From Streptomyces sp. AC555_RSS877 (GTDB lineage: Bacteria > Actinomycetota > Actinomycetes > Streptomycetales > Streptomycetaceae): DNA of 62,961 nucleotides. The notes beneath the pieces are model-generated. The model did not search any database and was not told where the DNA came from. It saw only the letters and a list, made by a program, of their open reading frames with translations. Below, piece after piece: positions 51,419-60,725 of this stretch (position 1 is the stretch's first letter; each line of letters opens with the position of its first letter). The position numbers were made by a program, and so were the translations under genes. The DNA lies in the NCBI RefSeq assembly GCF_019049245.1, contig NZ_JAGMUK010000181.1, positions 1-62,961 of the forward strand, in the 5' to 3' direction.

Positions 51419-53596
51419 TCAGGAGGGAATGCCTGCCGCCGGGTCCGGGGTGGTGTCGGCTGAGACGAGTACGCGTACATCCCATGGGCCCAGGGCCAGG
51501 GCAGTGCCGGCCGGTACGGGCTCGTCGTTCAGGGCGTCGGACAGGTCCACCGGGCTCTGGGCACGAGCGGGCTCCCAGCTCCAGTTGTGCACGATGTGGA
51601 CGCGGCGTCCGTCGGGTGAGGTGCCGGTCGTCGCGGTCACGGATGCCGGGAGGTCCTGCCATCCGCTGCGCGTGGCCGGAGCCATCCAGGCGGCCAGTGT
51701 CCGGGCGAGTTCGCGGCCGGGGACGGTGCCGACGCAGGTGACGCGGCCGGCTCCGTGGCGGCGGGTGGTGACGGCCGGCCAGCGCCCGAGGTGCGGGTGA
51801 ACGTACGAGGCCAGCACGTCCGCGTCGACAACCGTGAGCCCTTCGGCCCAGTGCGTCGCCGTCGCGTCCGCGGGCACCTCGAGCGGGCCGCCGGGTACGC
51901 CACGGACCGGGACGTCGTGGGTGAGGTTGCTGAACTCGTCGTAGTGGACGCCCGCGGCCTGGGCGAGACGCCCGGGGGCCGGTTCGTGCCGGGCGCGGGC
52001 CTCATGGTCGGCGTATGCGGTGCGCGGGCCGAGCACGAGGTGGCCGCCCGCTTCCGCGTAGGCCGCGAGCCAGTCGACCGTGGCGTCGTCGACGAGGTAC
52101 AGGGCCGGGGCGACGAGCACCGGATGGCGTCGCACGGCCTCCTCGGGTGTCATCCCCTCCCGCTCCCCGCTCGGGTCGTGCAACTGCCGGGCATGGACGA
52201 TGCGCACCTGGCGGCCGGCGTCGAACGCGCCGCGGTAGAACGGGTCGAAGATGCGGTGGTAGGCGGCGGGGTCCGGTTCGCCGCCGGGCGTCGCGAGGGG
52301 TGGGTACTTCTGCATGAGCCACTTGCTGGGCATCGAGTAGACCATCGTGATGTCGGCATCCGGCTCGAGGCCGGCGACGAGCGGGCCCGCCTTGTCGAAC
52401 TCGGCTCCCAGACGCGCCACTTCGGCGTAGGTGCGGCCGGGTCGGCCGCTGTGCGGGAGCACGCCGCCCCAGTAGGTCTCCGCTCCGAAGCGCAGCGTCT
52501 GCCACTGCCAGTACTCGATCATCCGGGCGCCGCGTGCGACGTGCGCCCACGCGGTCTGCCGCCACTGGCCGTCGTATCCGGGGCGGTTGTCCCAGGGGAA
52601 GCCGATGGAGTTCGCGTTGGTCTCGGTGACCAGGAACGGTGCCTGGCGGGAGGAGAACATCCAGTCGGCGGTCTGGTACATCGACCACACCCCGGTGGTC
52701 TTCCACTTCTGTTCGTGCCCGTCGGGGGTCGGGTCGGGCAGCAGCAAGCCGTCCTGCATGTCGTAGTACGGGTTGCCGGAGGCGATGTCGAGGCGGTCGG
52801 ACATCTCGTCGTCCTCCACCCCCTGGCGGGTGTAGGAGATGCAGGTGGTGACGAACTGCTCGGACTGGGCGTACTCACGGACGATGTCCGCCTGCCAGCC
52901 GATGAACTCGGTGACCTGGCGGGCCTGGAACGCCCGCCAGGCCACGTCGTACTGCGGCTGGGCGTTGCCGTCCGGAGTCCACAGGTCGGCCCAGTTCGAC
53001 AGGCGGTGCGACCAGTAGACCAGGCCCCATTCACGGTTGAGGGTCTCGACGTCGCCGTACTTCTCGCGCAGGTGGTCCACGAAACGCTGGAAGACCCCGC
53101 GGTTGTGCAGGAGGTGCAGGCCAGGCTCGTTGTCCACCTGCCATCCGATGACCGCCGGGTGATCGGCGTACCGGGCCACCATCTTGCGGATCACCCGCTC
53201 GGCGTGGAACCGGAACGCGGGGTGGGTGAAGTCGATCTCCTGGCGGGCGCCCCAGCCGAGACGCTGCCCGGTGGCGTTCTCGGCGGTGATCTCGGGGTAC
53301 TGGCGGACCAGCCACGGCGGGGCGGCGTACGTCGGTGTGCCGATGATGACGGAGATGCCGCGTTCGTGGGCGCCGTCGAGGACCGGCTGGAGCCAGTCGA
53401 GGTCGAACCGGCCGTTCTCCGGCTCCCAGGTCGACCAGACGGACTCGCCGACCCGGATCACGGTGAAGTTCGCTTCGACCATCAGGTCGAGGTCGGTCTT
53501 CAGCTGTTCGTCGGGCTGCAGGTCGGGATCATAGCCGGGCGTGTACTCGTGGTAGTACGCGGCGCCGAAGAGGACGCGGTCGGGCAGAACCGCCAT
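51419..53596 (-). CDS. GH42 beta-galactosidase
   Basis: A 725-residue cytoplasmic glycosidase of family 42. The TIM-barrel has RVGESVWSTWEPENGRFDLD, the acid/base Glu in WQVDNEPG and the nucleophile Glu in FLVTETNANS. A trimerisation-type beta-sandwich and a C-terminal strand domain follow, as usual in GH42. It cleaves beta-galactosides, or alpha-L-arabinopyranosides in some members. It has no signal peptide, so it acts on imported oligosaccharides. ATG 53596 with GGAGG upstream decides the start. It is the fourth gene of the binding protein-permease-permease-GH42 operon. Confidence 0.92.
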   Translation of the reverse strand: MAVLPDRVLFGAAYYHEYTPGYDPDLQPDEQLKTDLDLMVEANFTVIRVGESVWSTWEPENGRFDLDWLQPVLDGAHERGISVIIGTPTYAAPPWLVRQYPEITAENATGQRLGWGARQEIDFTHPAFRFHAERVIRKMVARYADHPAVIGWQVDNEPGLHLLHNRGVFQRFVDHLREKYGDVETLNREWGLVYWSHRLSNWADLWTPDGNAQPQYDVAWRAFQARQVTEFIGWQADIVREYAQSEQFVTTCISYTRQGVEDDEMSDRLDIASGNPYYDMQDGLLLPDPTPDGHEQKWKTTGVWSMYQTADWMFSSRQAPFLVTETNANSIGFPWDNRPGYDGQWRQTAWAHVARGARMIEYWQWQTLRFGAETYWGGVLPHSGRPGRTYAEVARLGAEFDKAGPLVAGLEPDADITMVYSMPSKWLMQKYPPLATPGGEPDPAAYHRIFDPFYRGAFDAGRQVRIVHARQLHDPSGEREGMTPEEAVRRHPVLVAPALYLVDDATVDWLAAYAEAGGHLVLGPRTAYADHEARARHEPAPGRLAQAAGVHYDEFSNLTHDVPVRGVPGGPLEVPADATATHWAEGLTVVDADVLASYVHPHLGRWPAVTTRRHGAGRVTCVGTVPGRELARTLAAWMAPATRSGWQDLPASVTATTGTSPDGRRVHIVHNWSWEPARAQSPVDLSDALNDEPVPAGTALALGPWDVRVLVSADTTPDPAAGIPS

Positions 53597-53661
53597 GAGG
53601 GGAACCTCCGAAGAGTCGAGGGGGGAATGGCCCGTGTGCCGGCGGTGGTGCCGGTGGGACG

Positions 53662-54609
53662 TCACTGCTTGACGCCGCCGGTGGCCAGACCGCTCTGCCA
53701 GTACCGCTGCAGGAGCAGGAAGGCGACGACGAGCGGGATGATGGAGATGAGAGAGCCGGTCACGACGAGCGCGAGCATGTTGCTGTCCGCACCGGCCCCG
53801 CCGCCCACGGCCTGGGACGCCCAGGAGGAGAGTCCGACCGTGACGGGATACAGCCGCGGGTCATTGAGCATGATCAGCGGCAGGAAGTAGTTGTTCCAGG
53901 TCGCGACGAGGGTGAAGAGCACGACGGTCACCAGGCCGGGGGCCAAGAGCCGCAGCGCGATCGTGACGAAGATCCGCAGCTCACCGGCTCCGTCGATGCG
54001 CGCGGCCTCCAGGAGGCTGTCCGGTACGGCGTCCTGGGCGTAGATGCGCATGAGGTAGAGGCCGAACGGGCTGACGAGCGAGGGCAGCACGATGGCCCAG
54101 GGGGTGTTGACCAGGTCCACCTTCGCGAAGAGCAGGTAGGTCGGGATGGCCAGGGCGGTGGTCGGGACCATGATGGCGCCGAGCACCATGGCGAAGGCGG
54201 CGTTGTTGCCCCAGAACCGGTACTTGGCGAACCCGTAGCCGGCGGCGGCCGCCAGGAGCGCGGCGCCGAGCGCACTGCCGACGGAGTAGAGGACCGTGTT
54301 GAGCAGCCAGTGCAGGAAGACCCCGTCGTCGTGGGTCAGGGTCTCCTGGATGTTCTCGAGCAGCTGCGGTGAGCGTGAGAGCCACAGACCGAAGCTGGTG
54401 AACAGGTCCTGGGTGCTCTTGGTCGAGGCGATCAGCAGCCAGAACAGCGGCAGAAGGAAGTACGCCAGGACGGCCAGCATGACGATGGTGAGCGGCGTGC
54501 TGCGGCGCCGGGCGGGCCGTCGAGGCCGCCGGTGAGCCGTGCGGGGCGCTCCGGTCGCGGTGGTGTTCGTCGCCGCCCGGGGCGTCGCCGGGGGAGTCGT
54601 GGTCGTCAT
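53662..54609 (-). CDS. Sugar ABC transporter permease (MalG type)
   Basis: A 315-residue CUT1 permease with six membrane helices after a basic, Thr/Pro-rich 40-residue N-terminal tail. The EAA loop SLLEAARIDGAGELRIFVTI docks with a shared MsiK-type ATPase, which is not encoded here, as usual in Streptomyces. It ends with QRYWQSGLATGGVKQ. ATG 54609 overlaps the upstream permease stop by four bases. It works with the MalF-type permease and the binding protein next to it. Confidence 0.9.
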   Translation of the reverse strand: MTTTTPPATPRAATNTTATGAPRTAHRRPRRPARRRSTPLTIVMLAVLAYFLLPLFWLLIASTKSTQDLFTSFGLWLSRSPQLLENIQETLTHDDGVFLHWLLNTVLYSVGSALGAALLAAAAGYGFAKYRFWGNNAAFAMVLGAIMVPTTALAIPTYLLFAKVDLVNTPWAIVLPSLVSPFGLYLMRIYAQDAVPDSLLEAARIDGAGELRIFVTIALRLLAPGLVTVVLFTLVATWNNYFLPLIMLNDPRLYPVTVGLSSWASQAVGGGAGADSNMLALVVTGSLISIIPLVVAFLLLQRYWQSGLATGGVKQ

Positions 54610-55547
54610 GAGGTCCTCCTGCGGTTCGCGGTGAACAGGACGGCGTAGGAGAAGATCACGATGAACAGCCCGAGGAGGAAGGACACCGCGGCCGCGTAGT
54701 TGACCTGCTGGCCGGTGAAGGCGAGGGAGTAGGCGTAGAGGTTCGCGGTGTACGAGCTGTCGATGACGTCGGGCGCGATGGCCTGCAGCAGCTTCGGTTC
54801 GTTGAACAGCTGGAAGCTGCCGATCACGGAGAACAGCAGGGTGAGCATGAGCGCCGGGCGCAGAGCGGGGAGCTTGATGGACCAGGCGGTCCGCCAGGCG
54901 CCGGCACCGTCCATCGCGGCGGCCTCGTACAGCTCCTGGGGGATGGTCCGCAGGGCCGCGTACAGGATGATCATGTTGTAGCCGACGAACTCCCATGTCA
55001 CGACGTTCGCCAGGCTTGCGAGCATCCATCCGTCGCTCAGGAAGTGGGGGACCGGCAGGTCGAACTTCTCACTCAGCTGGGCGAACGGCCCGAAGTCCGG
55101 CCCGTAGAGGTAGCCCCACATGAGGGTGGCGACCACGCTCGGGACGGCGTAGGGGACGAAGATGCCCAGGCGGATCACCCGTGCGAGGTGCAGCAGGCCG
55201 CTGTCGAGCGCGAGCGCGAAGAACAGTGCCAGCAGCAGCATCAGCGGGACCTGGATCACGAAGAACGTCGCGACCCGCAGGACCCCTTCCCTGAGGAGTG
55301 GGTCGTTCAGGGCCGTCACGTAGTTGTCCAGCCCGACGAACGCCGTCCCGCCTATGAGCCTCTCCTGGAACAGGCTGAGGTAGGCGGCGTAGCCGAGCGG
55401 AGTGAGGAACATCAGCAGGAACAGCACCATGAACGGTGCGACGAACAGGGGACCCGCCGCACCGTGGCGCAGGCCACCGAGCCGGTGACGCTTCGGCCCC
55501 GCGCGGCGCGGGTCCTCGGTGGAGGCCGCGGTAGTGGCAGTCATCAT
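54606..55547 (-). CDS. Sugar ABC transporter permease (MalF type)
   Basis: A 313-residue CUT1 permease. The first helix (FVAPFMVLFLLMFLTPLGYA) and the EAA loop ELYEAAAMDGAGAWRTAWSI are typical. ATG 55547 has AAAGG upstream; the adjacent ATG 55544 is possible. It begins 86 bases after the binding-protein stop and overlaps the next permease (ATGA). Confidence 0.9.
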   Translation of the reverse strand: MMTATTAASTEDPRRAGPKRHRLGGLRHGAAGPLFVAPFMVLFLLMFLTPLGYAAYLSLFQERLIGGTAFVGLDNYVTALNDPLLREGVLRVATFFVIQVPLMLLLALFFALALDSGLLHLARVIRLGIFVPYAVPSVVATLMWGYLYGPDFGPFAQLSEKFDLPVPHFLSDGWMLASLANVVTWEFVGYNMIILYAALRTIPQELYEAAAMDGAGAWRTAWSIKLPALRPALMLTLLFSVIGSFQLFNEPKLLQAIAPDVIDSSYTANLYAYSLAFTGQQVNYAAAVSFLLGLFIVIFSYAVLFTANRRRTS

Positions 55548-55633
55548 CGGGCCTTTCTGTGGGAAGGGGGACCGGCCGGGTGCGGGTCCCGTGCCCTTGC
55601 CGGGGAGCGTCGGAGCACGGGACCCGCCGGACC

Positions 55634-57025
55634 TCACGGAGTCTGAACGGTGAAGCCCTGGGTCTTGGCGTAGGTGGTCAGCCGCGTCTGCCACGCGTCG
55701 AGCGCGGCGACGGAGTCCTGCTTCTTGGCGAGGGACCTTCCGACCGTCTCAGTCCAGTCGGTGACGGCCTGGTCGAGGAACGGCGGCCACTGGAAGTCGG
55801 GCCTGACCGTCTCGCCGATCTCGGCGAACAGCTGGTTGACCTTCTGGCCGCCGAAGAAGGTTGACTCGGCACCGACGAACACGGGGTCCGCGAGCAGTTG
55901 CTTCGTTGCCGGGAAGAACGACTGCTTGGTGTTGAACAGCTTCGTGCTTTCCGGGTCGCTGTTGAGGAACTGGGCGAACACCGCCGCCGCGATCGGGTTC
56001 TTGGTCACCTTCATGACCGCGCTGGTCGAGCCGCCCCAGTTGCCCGAGGTCGGCTTGGCAGGGTCCCACTGCGGCAAGGGGGCCGCCCGCCACTTGCCGG
56101 CGGTGGACTTGGCCGAGCCGGAGAGGAACACAGGCCCCCAGGCAGCGGTGATCCACGTGGCGTACTTGCCCTTGTTGAGCGCGGAGAACCAGGCGTCGGT
56201 GAAGTCCGGATCGACGCTGATGGCACCCTCCTGAGCCAGTCCGCCCCAGTAGGCCGCGAGCTTCTTGGAGATCTGGTCGTTGACGTCGATGGAGACGTTG
56301 CCCTTGCCGGAGGTCGCGTAGGGCTCGGCACCCGCCTGCCACAGCAGGCCGTGCCAGGCTGCGGCCTCGTTCGCGGCCAGGTTGGTCATGTAGACGTCCG
56401 GGTCGGCCTTGTGCAGCTTGCGCGCGGCGGCGGCGAAGTCGTCCCAGGTCTTCGGCGGTTCGATGCCGTGCTCGTCGAAGATGTCCGCGCGGTACAGCAT
56501 GCCCAGCGGACCGGTGTCCTGCGGGATCGCCCAGACTTCGCCCTTGGGGCCGCTGACCTGTCCCCACGTCCAGTTGACGAACGTGTCCTTCAGCTCGGAC
56601 GCGCCGTACGGGCTCAGGTCCAGAAGACTGTCGGTGATCGTGAACGTCGGAATCGCCTGGTATTCGATCTGGGCTACGTCCGGAGCGCCCTTGCCGGCCT
56701 TGATCGCCGTGCGCAGCTTCGTGTAGTGCTGCACGCCCTGGCCCGCGTTGACGACCTTGACCTTGATGGCCGGGTACTTCTTCTCGAAGAGCGCGACCTC
56801 CTGCTCGATGTCCGGGACCCACGTCCAGAACGTCAGCTCGGTGGGAGTCTTCATCGCCTTGTCGATGTCGGCCTGGGCGGCCGGCTTGTCGGAGGAGGCG
56901 GAGGCGCCGTCGTCGCTGCCGCCGCAGGCGGAGAGCGCGGCACCCAGTGACACCGCTCCCGCGGCGGTGAGGAAGAGCCGGCGGCTCATCTGAGAGCGGC
57001 TGGGGGTGGAGCTGAATGTGTCCAT
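55634..57025 (-). CDS. Sugar-binding lipoprotein of the CUT1 transporter
   Basis: A 463-residue exported solute-binding protein. The N-terminus has a Tat-like SRRLFL followed by a hydrophobic stretch and the lipobox LSAC, so it is probably a Tat-exported lipoprotein. The mature domain reads TELTFWTWVPDIEQEVALFE and has the two-lobed family 1 pattern (VAQIEYQAIPTF, TWDDFAAAARKL). The sugar is unknown; with GH42 and the sialidase-fold protein, galacto- or arabino-oligosaccharides are likely. It starts at ATG 57025, first in the operon. Confidence 0.9.
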   Translation of the reverse strand: MDTFSSTPSRSQMSRRLFLTAAGAVSLGAALSACGGSDDGASASSDKPAAQADIDKAMKTPTELTFWTWVPDIEQEVALFEKKYPAIKVKVVNAGQGVQHYTKLRTAIKAGKGAPDVAQIEYQAIPTFTITDSLLDLSPYGASELKDTFVNWTWGQVSGPKGEVWAIPQDTGPLGMLYRADIFDEHGIEPPKTWDDFAAAARKLHKADPDVYMTNLAANEAAAWHGLLWQAGAEPYATSGKGNVSIDVNDQISKKLAAYWGGLAQEGAISVDPDFTDAWFSALNKGKYATWITAAWGPVFLSGSAKSTAGKWRAAPLPQWDPAKPTSGNWGGSTSAVMKVTKNPIAAAVFAQFLNSDPESTKLFNTKQSFFPATKQLLADPVFVGAESTFFGGQKVNQLFAEIGETVRPDFQWPPFLDQAVTDWTETVGRSLAKKQDSVAALDAWQTRLTTYAKTQGFTVQTP

Positions 57026-57426
57026 GGTGAACTCCCGCCAATGGCTGAGGGAATGGCACGCCGGGCGAGGGCGTGCGGAACGAGGGTGACGAGGGAGAAG
57101 GGGTGCTCGAACGTGCCGGCCAGGACATGGAGGTCGGCATGGCCCGGGTGTACGCCGTCGCGGACTTCGCCCGGCGGGCGTTCCGCCTGCTGAGGAGGTG
57201 GAATCCGTGGCCGGGAAGAACGGGGTGGTGGACGAGACCGTTGCGGCGGGACTACTCAGTGGTTGCTGTGTGAAGGGGAGCAGACGCGTCGCCGCGTGAC
57301 GGGGTGACCGCGAACTGCGGGAGCGTGGTCGGTGAAGAGACCGTGTGAGCACGGACCGGTACGGCGGCTCGCCTCGCGATCACGTGTCCGGCGGTGAAGA
57401 CCGCTGCTTGGGCTGATCTGCCCTGG
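57026..57426. other. Promoter region of the sugar operon
   Basis: About 400 bases without a gene. It contains the inverted repeat CCGTG-TGAG-CACGG at 57341-57354, which could be a LacI-family operator, although it lies far (over 300 bases) from the first gene. The remainder shows only short frames. Confidence 0.4.
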
Positions 57427-58560
57427 TCAGTCATGCGTGGCTGTACCTCCGTTCAGAGGCGGACTGTGCCGGCCCCCACCCGAACGAGAGGCGGTACGCC
57501 GACCACGATCCGGGGTCATCCGGGTCGGTGGGGGAGCGGTCGAGGCGCGGACCACGAGGTCGACCGGTGGATCGCTCGTCGGCAGGAGGTCCGCCTGCGG
57601 GTTCTCGATGGTGTGCAGGAGGCGTTTGAGTCCTTCTTGCGCCACGGCGTCGAAGGGCTGGCGAACCGTGGTGAGGGGAGGAGTCACATAGGCGGCGACG
57701 GGGATGTCGTCGAAACCGACCACGCTGACGTCCTCCGGCACGCGTCGGCCGGCTTCCGCCAGTGCGCGGATGAGACCGATCGCCATGTCGTCGTTGGCTG
57801 CGAACACCGCGGTCAGATCGTCGTCGCAGGCCAGTTCGCGGCCCGCCGCGTAGCCGGACGCCGCCGACCAGTCGCCCTCGACGACGGGCGGTACCGCCCT
57901 GCCGTGCGCGGTGAGCGCCGCCCGCCAGCCCTCCAGCCGGTCCCGGGCGGCATACCACCGCTGCGGACCGGCAAGGTGGTGGACGGTACGGTGCCCCAGG
58001 TCCAGCAGGTGCTCGGTGGCCGTGCGCGCCATCAGATCGGCGCCGACGCCGGCGGCCAACGCCCTCGGCGCGGGAAACGGCGGCGCACCGAGGACGAGCA
58101 CCGGCACGTCGAGGCGGGCCGCCAGGTCTCCGTCGTACCCGTCGTCGATGGGCTCGGAGATGACGATGCCGTCCACGCCCTGATCGAGGAGCGAGTCCAC
58201 GGCGCCGGCGACTCCCGACGGGTCGCCTTCCACCGTGTTGACCACACGGAGGGCGTATCCCATGTCCCGTACGGCGCGCTCAACTCCCATGATCAGCGAG
58301 GCGGGCCCGTACAGGGCGGTGCCCAGCGTCACGACGCCGATGGATCGTGTACGCCCAGAGGCCAGCGCCCGGGCGGCGTTGTTCAACCGGTAGCCGAGTT
58401 CCTCGGCGGCCTCCAGGACGCGTCGGCGTACCTCGGCGGAGACGTACGGTTCGTCGTTGAAGACCCGGGACACCGTCTTCTGCGAGACGCCGGCGAGCAG
58501 GGCCACGTCCACACTGCGCGGGGCGCCGGTATTCCCGCCCTTTCTTGCCCCTCGCGTCAT
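57427..58560 (-). CDS. LacI family transcriptional regulator
   Basis: A 377-residue repressor. The helix-turn-helix and hinge are SVDVALLAGVSQKTVSRVFN and the hinge helix NNAARALASGRTRSIG at about residues 14-72. The effector domain is the periplasmic-binding fold with AANDDMAIGLIRALAEAG and VVGFDDIPVAAYVTPPLTTV. A Pro/Arg-rich tail of about 35 residues follows the fold. ATG 58560 has GGGAGA upstream. It lies upstream of the sugar operon on the same strand with a 400-base gap, and probably represses it in the absence of the cognate sugar. Confidence 0.9.
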   Translation of the reverse strand: MTRGARKGGNTGAPRSVDVALLAGVSQKTVSRVFNDEPYVSAEVRRRVLEAAEELGYRLNNAARALASGRTRSIGVVTLGTALYGPASLIMGVERAVRDMGYALRVVNTVEGDPSGVAGAVDSLLDQGVDGIVISEPIDDGYDGDLAARLDVPVLVLGAPPFPAPRALAAGVGADLMARTATEHLLDLGHRTVHHLAGPQRWYAARDRLEGWRAALTAHGRAVPPVVEGDWSAASGYAAGRELACDDDLTAVFAANDDMAIGLIRALAEAGRRVPEDVSVVGFDDIPVAAYVTPPLTTVRQPFDAVAQEGLKRLLHTIENPQADLLPTSDPPVDLVVRASTAPPPTRMTPDRGRRTASRSGGGRHSPPLNGGTATHD

Positions 58561-58608
58561 GGTGTCTCCCGATCGTGAGTCCCCGCGCAACGCTGTCCGT
58601 CCGTGTAT

Positions 58609-58657
58609 CTGACTGCGCTGCCATGTCTCTGACTGCGCTGCCATGTCTACGCAGTCA
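58609..58657. repeat. Tandem 20-base repeat with inverted repeat upstream of lacI-type gene
   Basis: CTGACTGCGCTGCCATGTCT is present twice in tandem (58609-58628 and 58629-58648). The second copy's TGACTGCG (58630-58637) forms an inverted repeat with CGCAGTCA at 58650-58657. It is about 50-100 bases upstream of the regulator's start and may be its own operator. Confidence 0.65.
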
Positions 58658-58784
58658 TGAGGCGTCCGTCAAGAGTTCGGAACACATCCGTAATCTCGTG
58701 CCACGGAAGGGCAGGGCAGGATCCGGCCGCCTCAGGGAGCAGCGTTTCCCGGGCGGTCGCGCCGGTTACGTGAAGTCACATCGT

Positions 58785-58806
58785 AATTCTGCGATACTTC
58801 GATATG
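58785..58806 (+). promoter_or_regulatory. Shared promoter element, copy upstream of the F420-dependent oxidoreductase
   Basis: AATTCTGCGATACTTCGATA followed by TG. It matches 59837-59858 at 16 or 17 of 22 positions, including TCGATATG at the 3' end. It lies about 42 bases before the start at 58849. Confidence 0.5.
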
Positions 58807-58848
58807 TTGGTTGGGATGTGATCGAGGGCCTACACGAGGAGTTGTTCC

Positions 58849-59745
58849 ATGGGCGGCATTGATGGTCTGGATCTCGGGACGTTCGGGCTCTACACCTTCG
58901 ACTTCGAAGTCCAGTCGGCGGTCCGGATTCGGGAGTCGGTCCAGGAACTCGAGGAGCAGGGGTGGCGGGCGCTGTGGGTCCCCGAGACCCTCGGGCGTGA
59001 GGCCGTCTCGCTCGCCGGCTACCTGCTCGCCAGCACCGAGCGAATGCACGTCATCAACGGCATCGCACGGATCTGGTCGCGCGGGGCCGTGTACGCGTAC
59101 GGCGCGGGCCTTCTCCTGGCCGACGCCTACCCGGACCGACACGTGCTCGGCCTGGGATTCAGCGACGGGAACGGTCCGGGGATCAAGCCCCTGGCGGCCA
59201 TGGCCGCCTATCTCGACGAGCTGGACGCGCACGAGACGGCGACGCCCAACCCCGCCCCGAAGGCTCCGGTGCGCCGCATCCTGGCCGCGTACGGACCCAA
59301 GATGCTCGAGCTGGCCCGCGACCGCTCTGCCGGTGCCCAGACCTACCACGTCAACGTGGCACACACCGAGCAGGCGCGGAAGATCCTCGGGCCGGAGGCC
59401 TTCCTCGCAGTCGAACACCCGGTGCTGTTCGAGTCCGACCCCGGCAAGGCCCGCGCGATCGCGCGCGAACACCTGCTCCGCTATCTGAACTCCAGGTACA
59501 ACCGTGCGAAGTTCCTCCGGCTGGGCTACTCGGAGGAGGAGATCACGGGCGCGAGCGACCGCATCGTCGACGACCTCGTGTTCTGGGGCGATCTCGACAC
59601 GATCGTCGAGAAGCTCCACGCGCATGTCGAGGCCGGCGCCGATCACGTCACGGTGCAAGTGATCGGGATCGCGACGGGCGAATCCGCGATGCCGTACTGG
59701 CGCATGCTCGGTGAGGCGCTCCTGCCCCGGGGTACCAACGCCTGA
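58849..59745 (+). CDS. F420-dependent LLM-class oxidoreductase
   Basis: A 298-residue TIM-barrel protein of the luciferase-like family. Features are the N-terminal RIRESVQELEEQGWRALWVP, the segment LLADAYPDRHVLGLGFSDGN and the C-terminal HVTVQVIG, which resemble the TIGR03620 group of probable F420-dependent enzymes in actinobacteria. Cofactor F420 use is inferred from the family. ATG 58849 has GAGGAG upstream. The ArsR gene follows 131 bases later with a similar promoter element, so the two may be coregulated. Confidence 0.82.
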   Translation: MGGIDGLDLGTFGLYTFDFEVQSAVRIRESVQELEEQGWRALWVPETLGREAVSLAGYLLASTERMHVINGIARIWSRGAVYAYGAGLLLADAYPDRHVLGLGFSDGNGPGIKPLAAMAAYLDELDAHETATPNPAPKAPVRRILAAYGPKMLELARDRSAGAQTYHVNVAHTEQARKILGPEAFLAVEHPVLFESDPGKARAIAREHLLRYLNSRYNRAKFLRLGYSEEEITGASDRIVDDLVFWGDLDTIVEKLHAHVEAGADHVTVQVIGIATGESAMPYWRMLGEALLPRGTNA

Positions 59746-59836
59746 TCTGCGGGTGGGTGCACAGGAGCCACGCCCGTGAGAAGGCGCGGCACCTGTCACC
59801 CGGTGAGACCGGCCGGCGTGCGATCGCCGGTATCGG

Positions 59837-59858
59837 AATTTTCCGAATCATCGATATG
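59837..59858 (+). promoter_or_regulatory. Shared promoter element, copy upstream of the arsR-type gene
   Basis: AATTTTCCGAATCATCGATA followed by TG. It overlaps the inverted repeat TCGGAA-TT-TTCCGA at 59833-59846, a typical ArsR-family operator shape, 18-44 bases before the regulator's start. It is the likely autoregulatory site. Confidence 0.6.
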
Positions 59859-59876
59859 GGGCTCTACCCTGGGTGC

Positions 59877-60209
59877 ATGGCGGACACTGCGACCACACCG
59901 GACCCCGACCTGGTCGACGCGTTCCGGGCGCTGTCGAACCCCATGCGATTGCAGATGCTGCTGTGGTTGCGGGAGCCCGAACGCCACTTTCCAAGAGAGA
60001 GAATGATCGCCGACCCGGTCGAAGTGGGAGTGTGCGTGAGCCATCTCCAGGCCAAGACGGGGCTGGCCCAGTCGACGGTTTCGGCGTACATGGCGGAGTT
60101 GCAGCGAGCGGGTCTGGTGCGGTCGACGCGTGTGGGCAAGTGGACCCACTACAAGCGCGATGAGCAGCGCATCGCCGAGCTGGTCGCCACGCTGGGGCGG
60201 ACACTCTAG
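59877..60209 (+). CDS. ArsR family regulator
   Basis: A 110-residue winged-helix repressor. The domain core is DAFRALSNPMRLQMLLWL, then CVSHLQAKTGLAQSTVSAYMAELQRAG with recognition helix QSTVSAYM, and the wing GKWTHYKRD. There is no ELCVCDL metal box; a single Cys in VGVCVSHL is the only candidate for sensing. An alternative ATG at 59856 would overlap the promoter element. Placed after the F420-dependent oxidoreductase, it probably controls that enzyme and itself. Confidence 0.85.
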   Translation: MADTATTPDPDLVDAFRALSNPMRLQMLLWLREPERHFPRERMIADPVEVGVCVSHLQAKTGLAQSTVSAYMAELQRAGLVRSTRVGKWTHYKRDEQRIAELVATLGRTL

Positions 60210-60295
60210 GGCCTCCCCAGGGCGGCAGACCACCGAAGCCCGCCTACGAACGAGGCTTCCCCGGCGGGTGCCGACCGCGCGGATCACACGGCTGT

Positions 60296-60660
60296 TCAGC
60301 CCGCTTGGGTGGCGGTGAACTGCAGAGCCGGGTCTTCCACCGGGTCGGTACGCCATCGGGCCCGGTCGAGCGCGTAGTTCTGGTCCACCGTCCACGGGCC
60401 GTGGGAGCCCTGCTGAGGGAACAGGTTCATGGCGCGGTTGATGTAGGCCGTGTCCATGTCGAGGAACGTTCGCCCGGTGAGCGTCGGGTCGGCGACCGGG
60501 GTGACGGTGGCGTAGCCGTGGCCTTCCATGGGGGCGAGCAGCCGGCACAGGTGTCGGAGACCAGGTCGACCTTGAGCGTCCACGCGTTGGCGGTGTAGCC
60601 GAGCGTCAACGCGAAGTTGGGCACGCCGCTGACCATCATGGACTTGCAGCCGTTCGGCAC
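60296..60660 (-). pseudogene. C-terminal fragment of a flavin-containing monooxygenase
   Basis: Two frames joined by a one-base shift near 60549. The upstream part reads SMMVSGVPNFALTLGYTANA and the downstream part CRLLAPMEGHGYATVTPVA, DMDTAYINRAMNLFPQQGS and PWTVDQNYALDRARW, the C-terminus of NAD(P)/FAD-dependent monooxygenases of Baeyer-Villiger type. All nucleotide-binding motifs are missing because the gene is cut off near 60660. It is a non-functional remnant next to the acyl-CoA synthetase. Confidence 0.8.
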
Positions 60661-60725
60661 GGGGCGTACCTACCGGCGGACCAGGCCATCTGCTCGGCAG
60701 GCGGTGCGATGATCATTGGGGTTGA

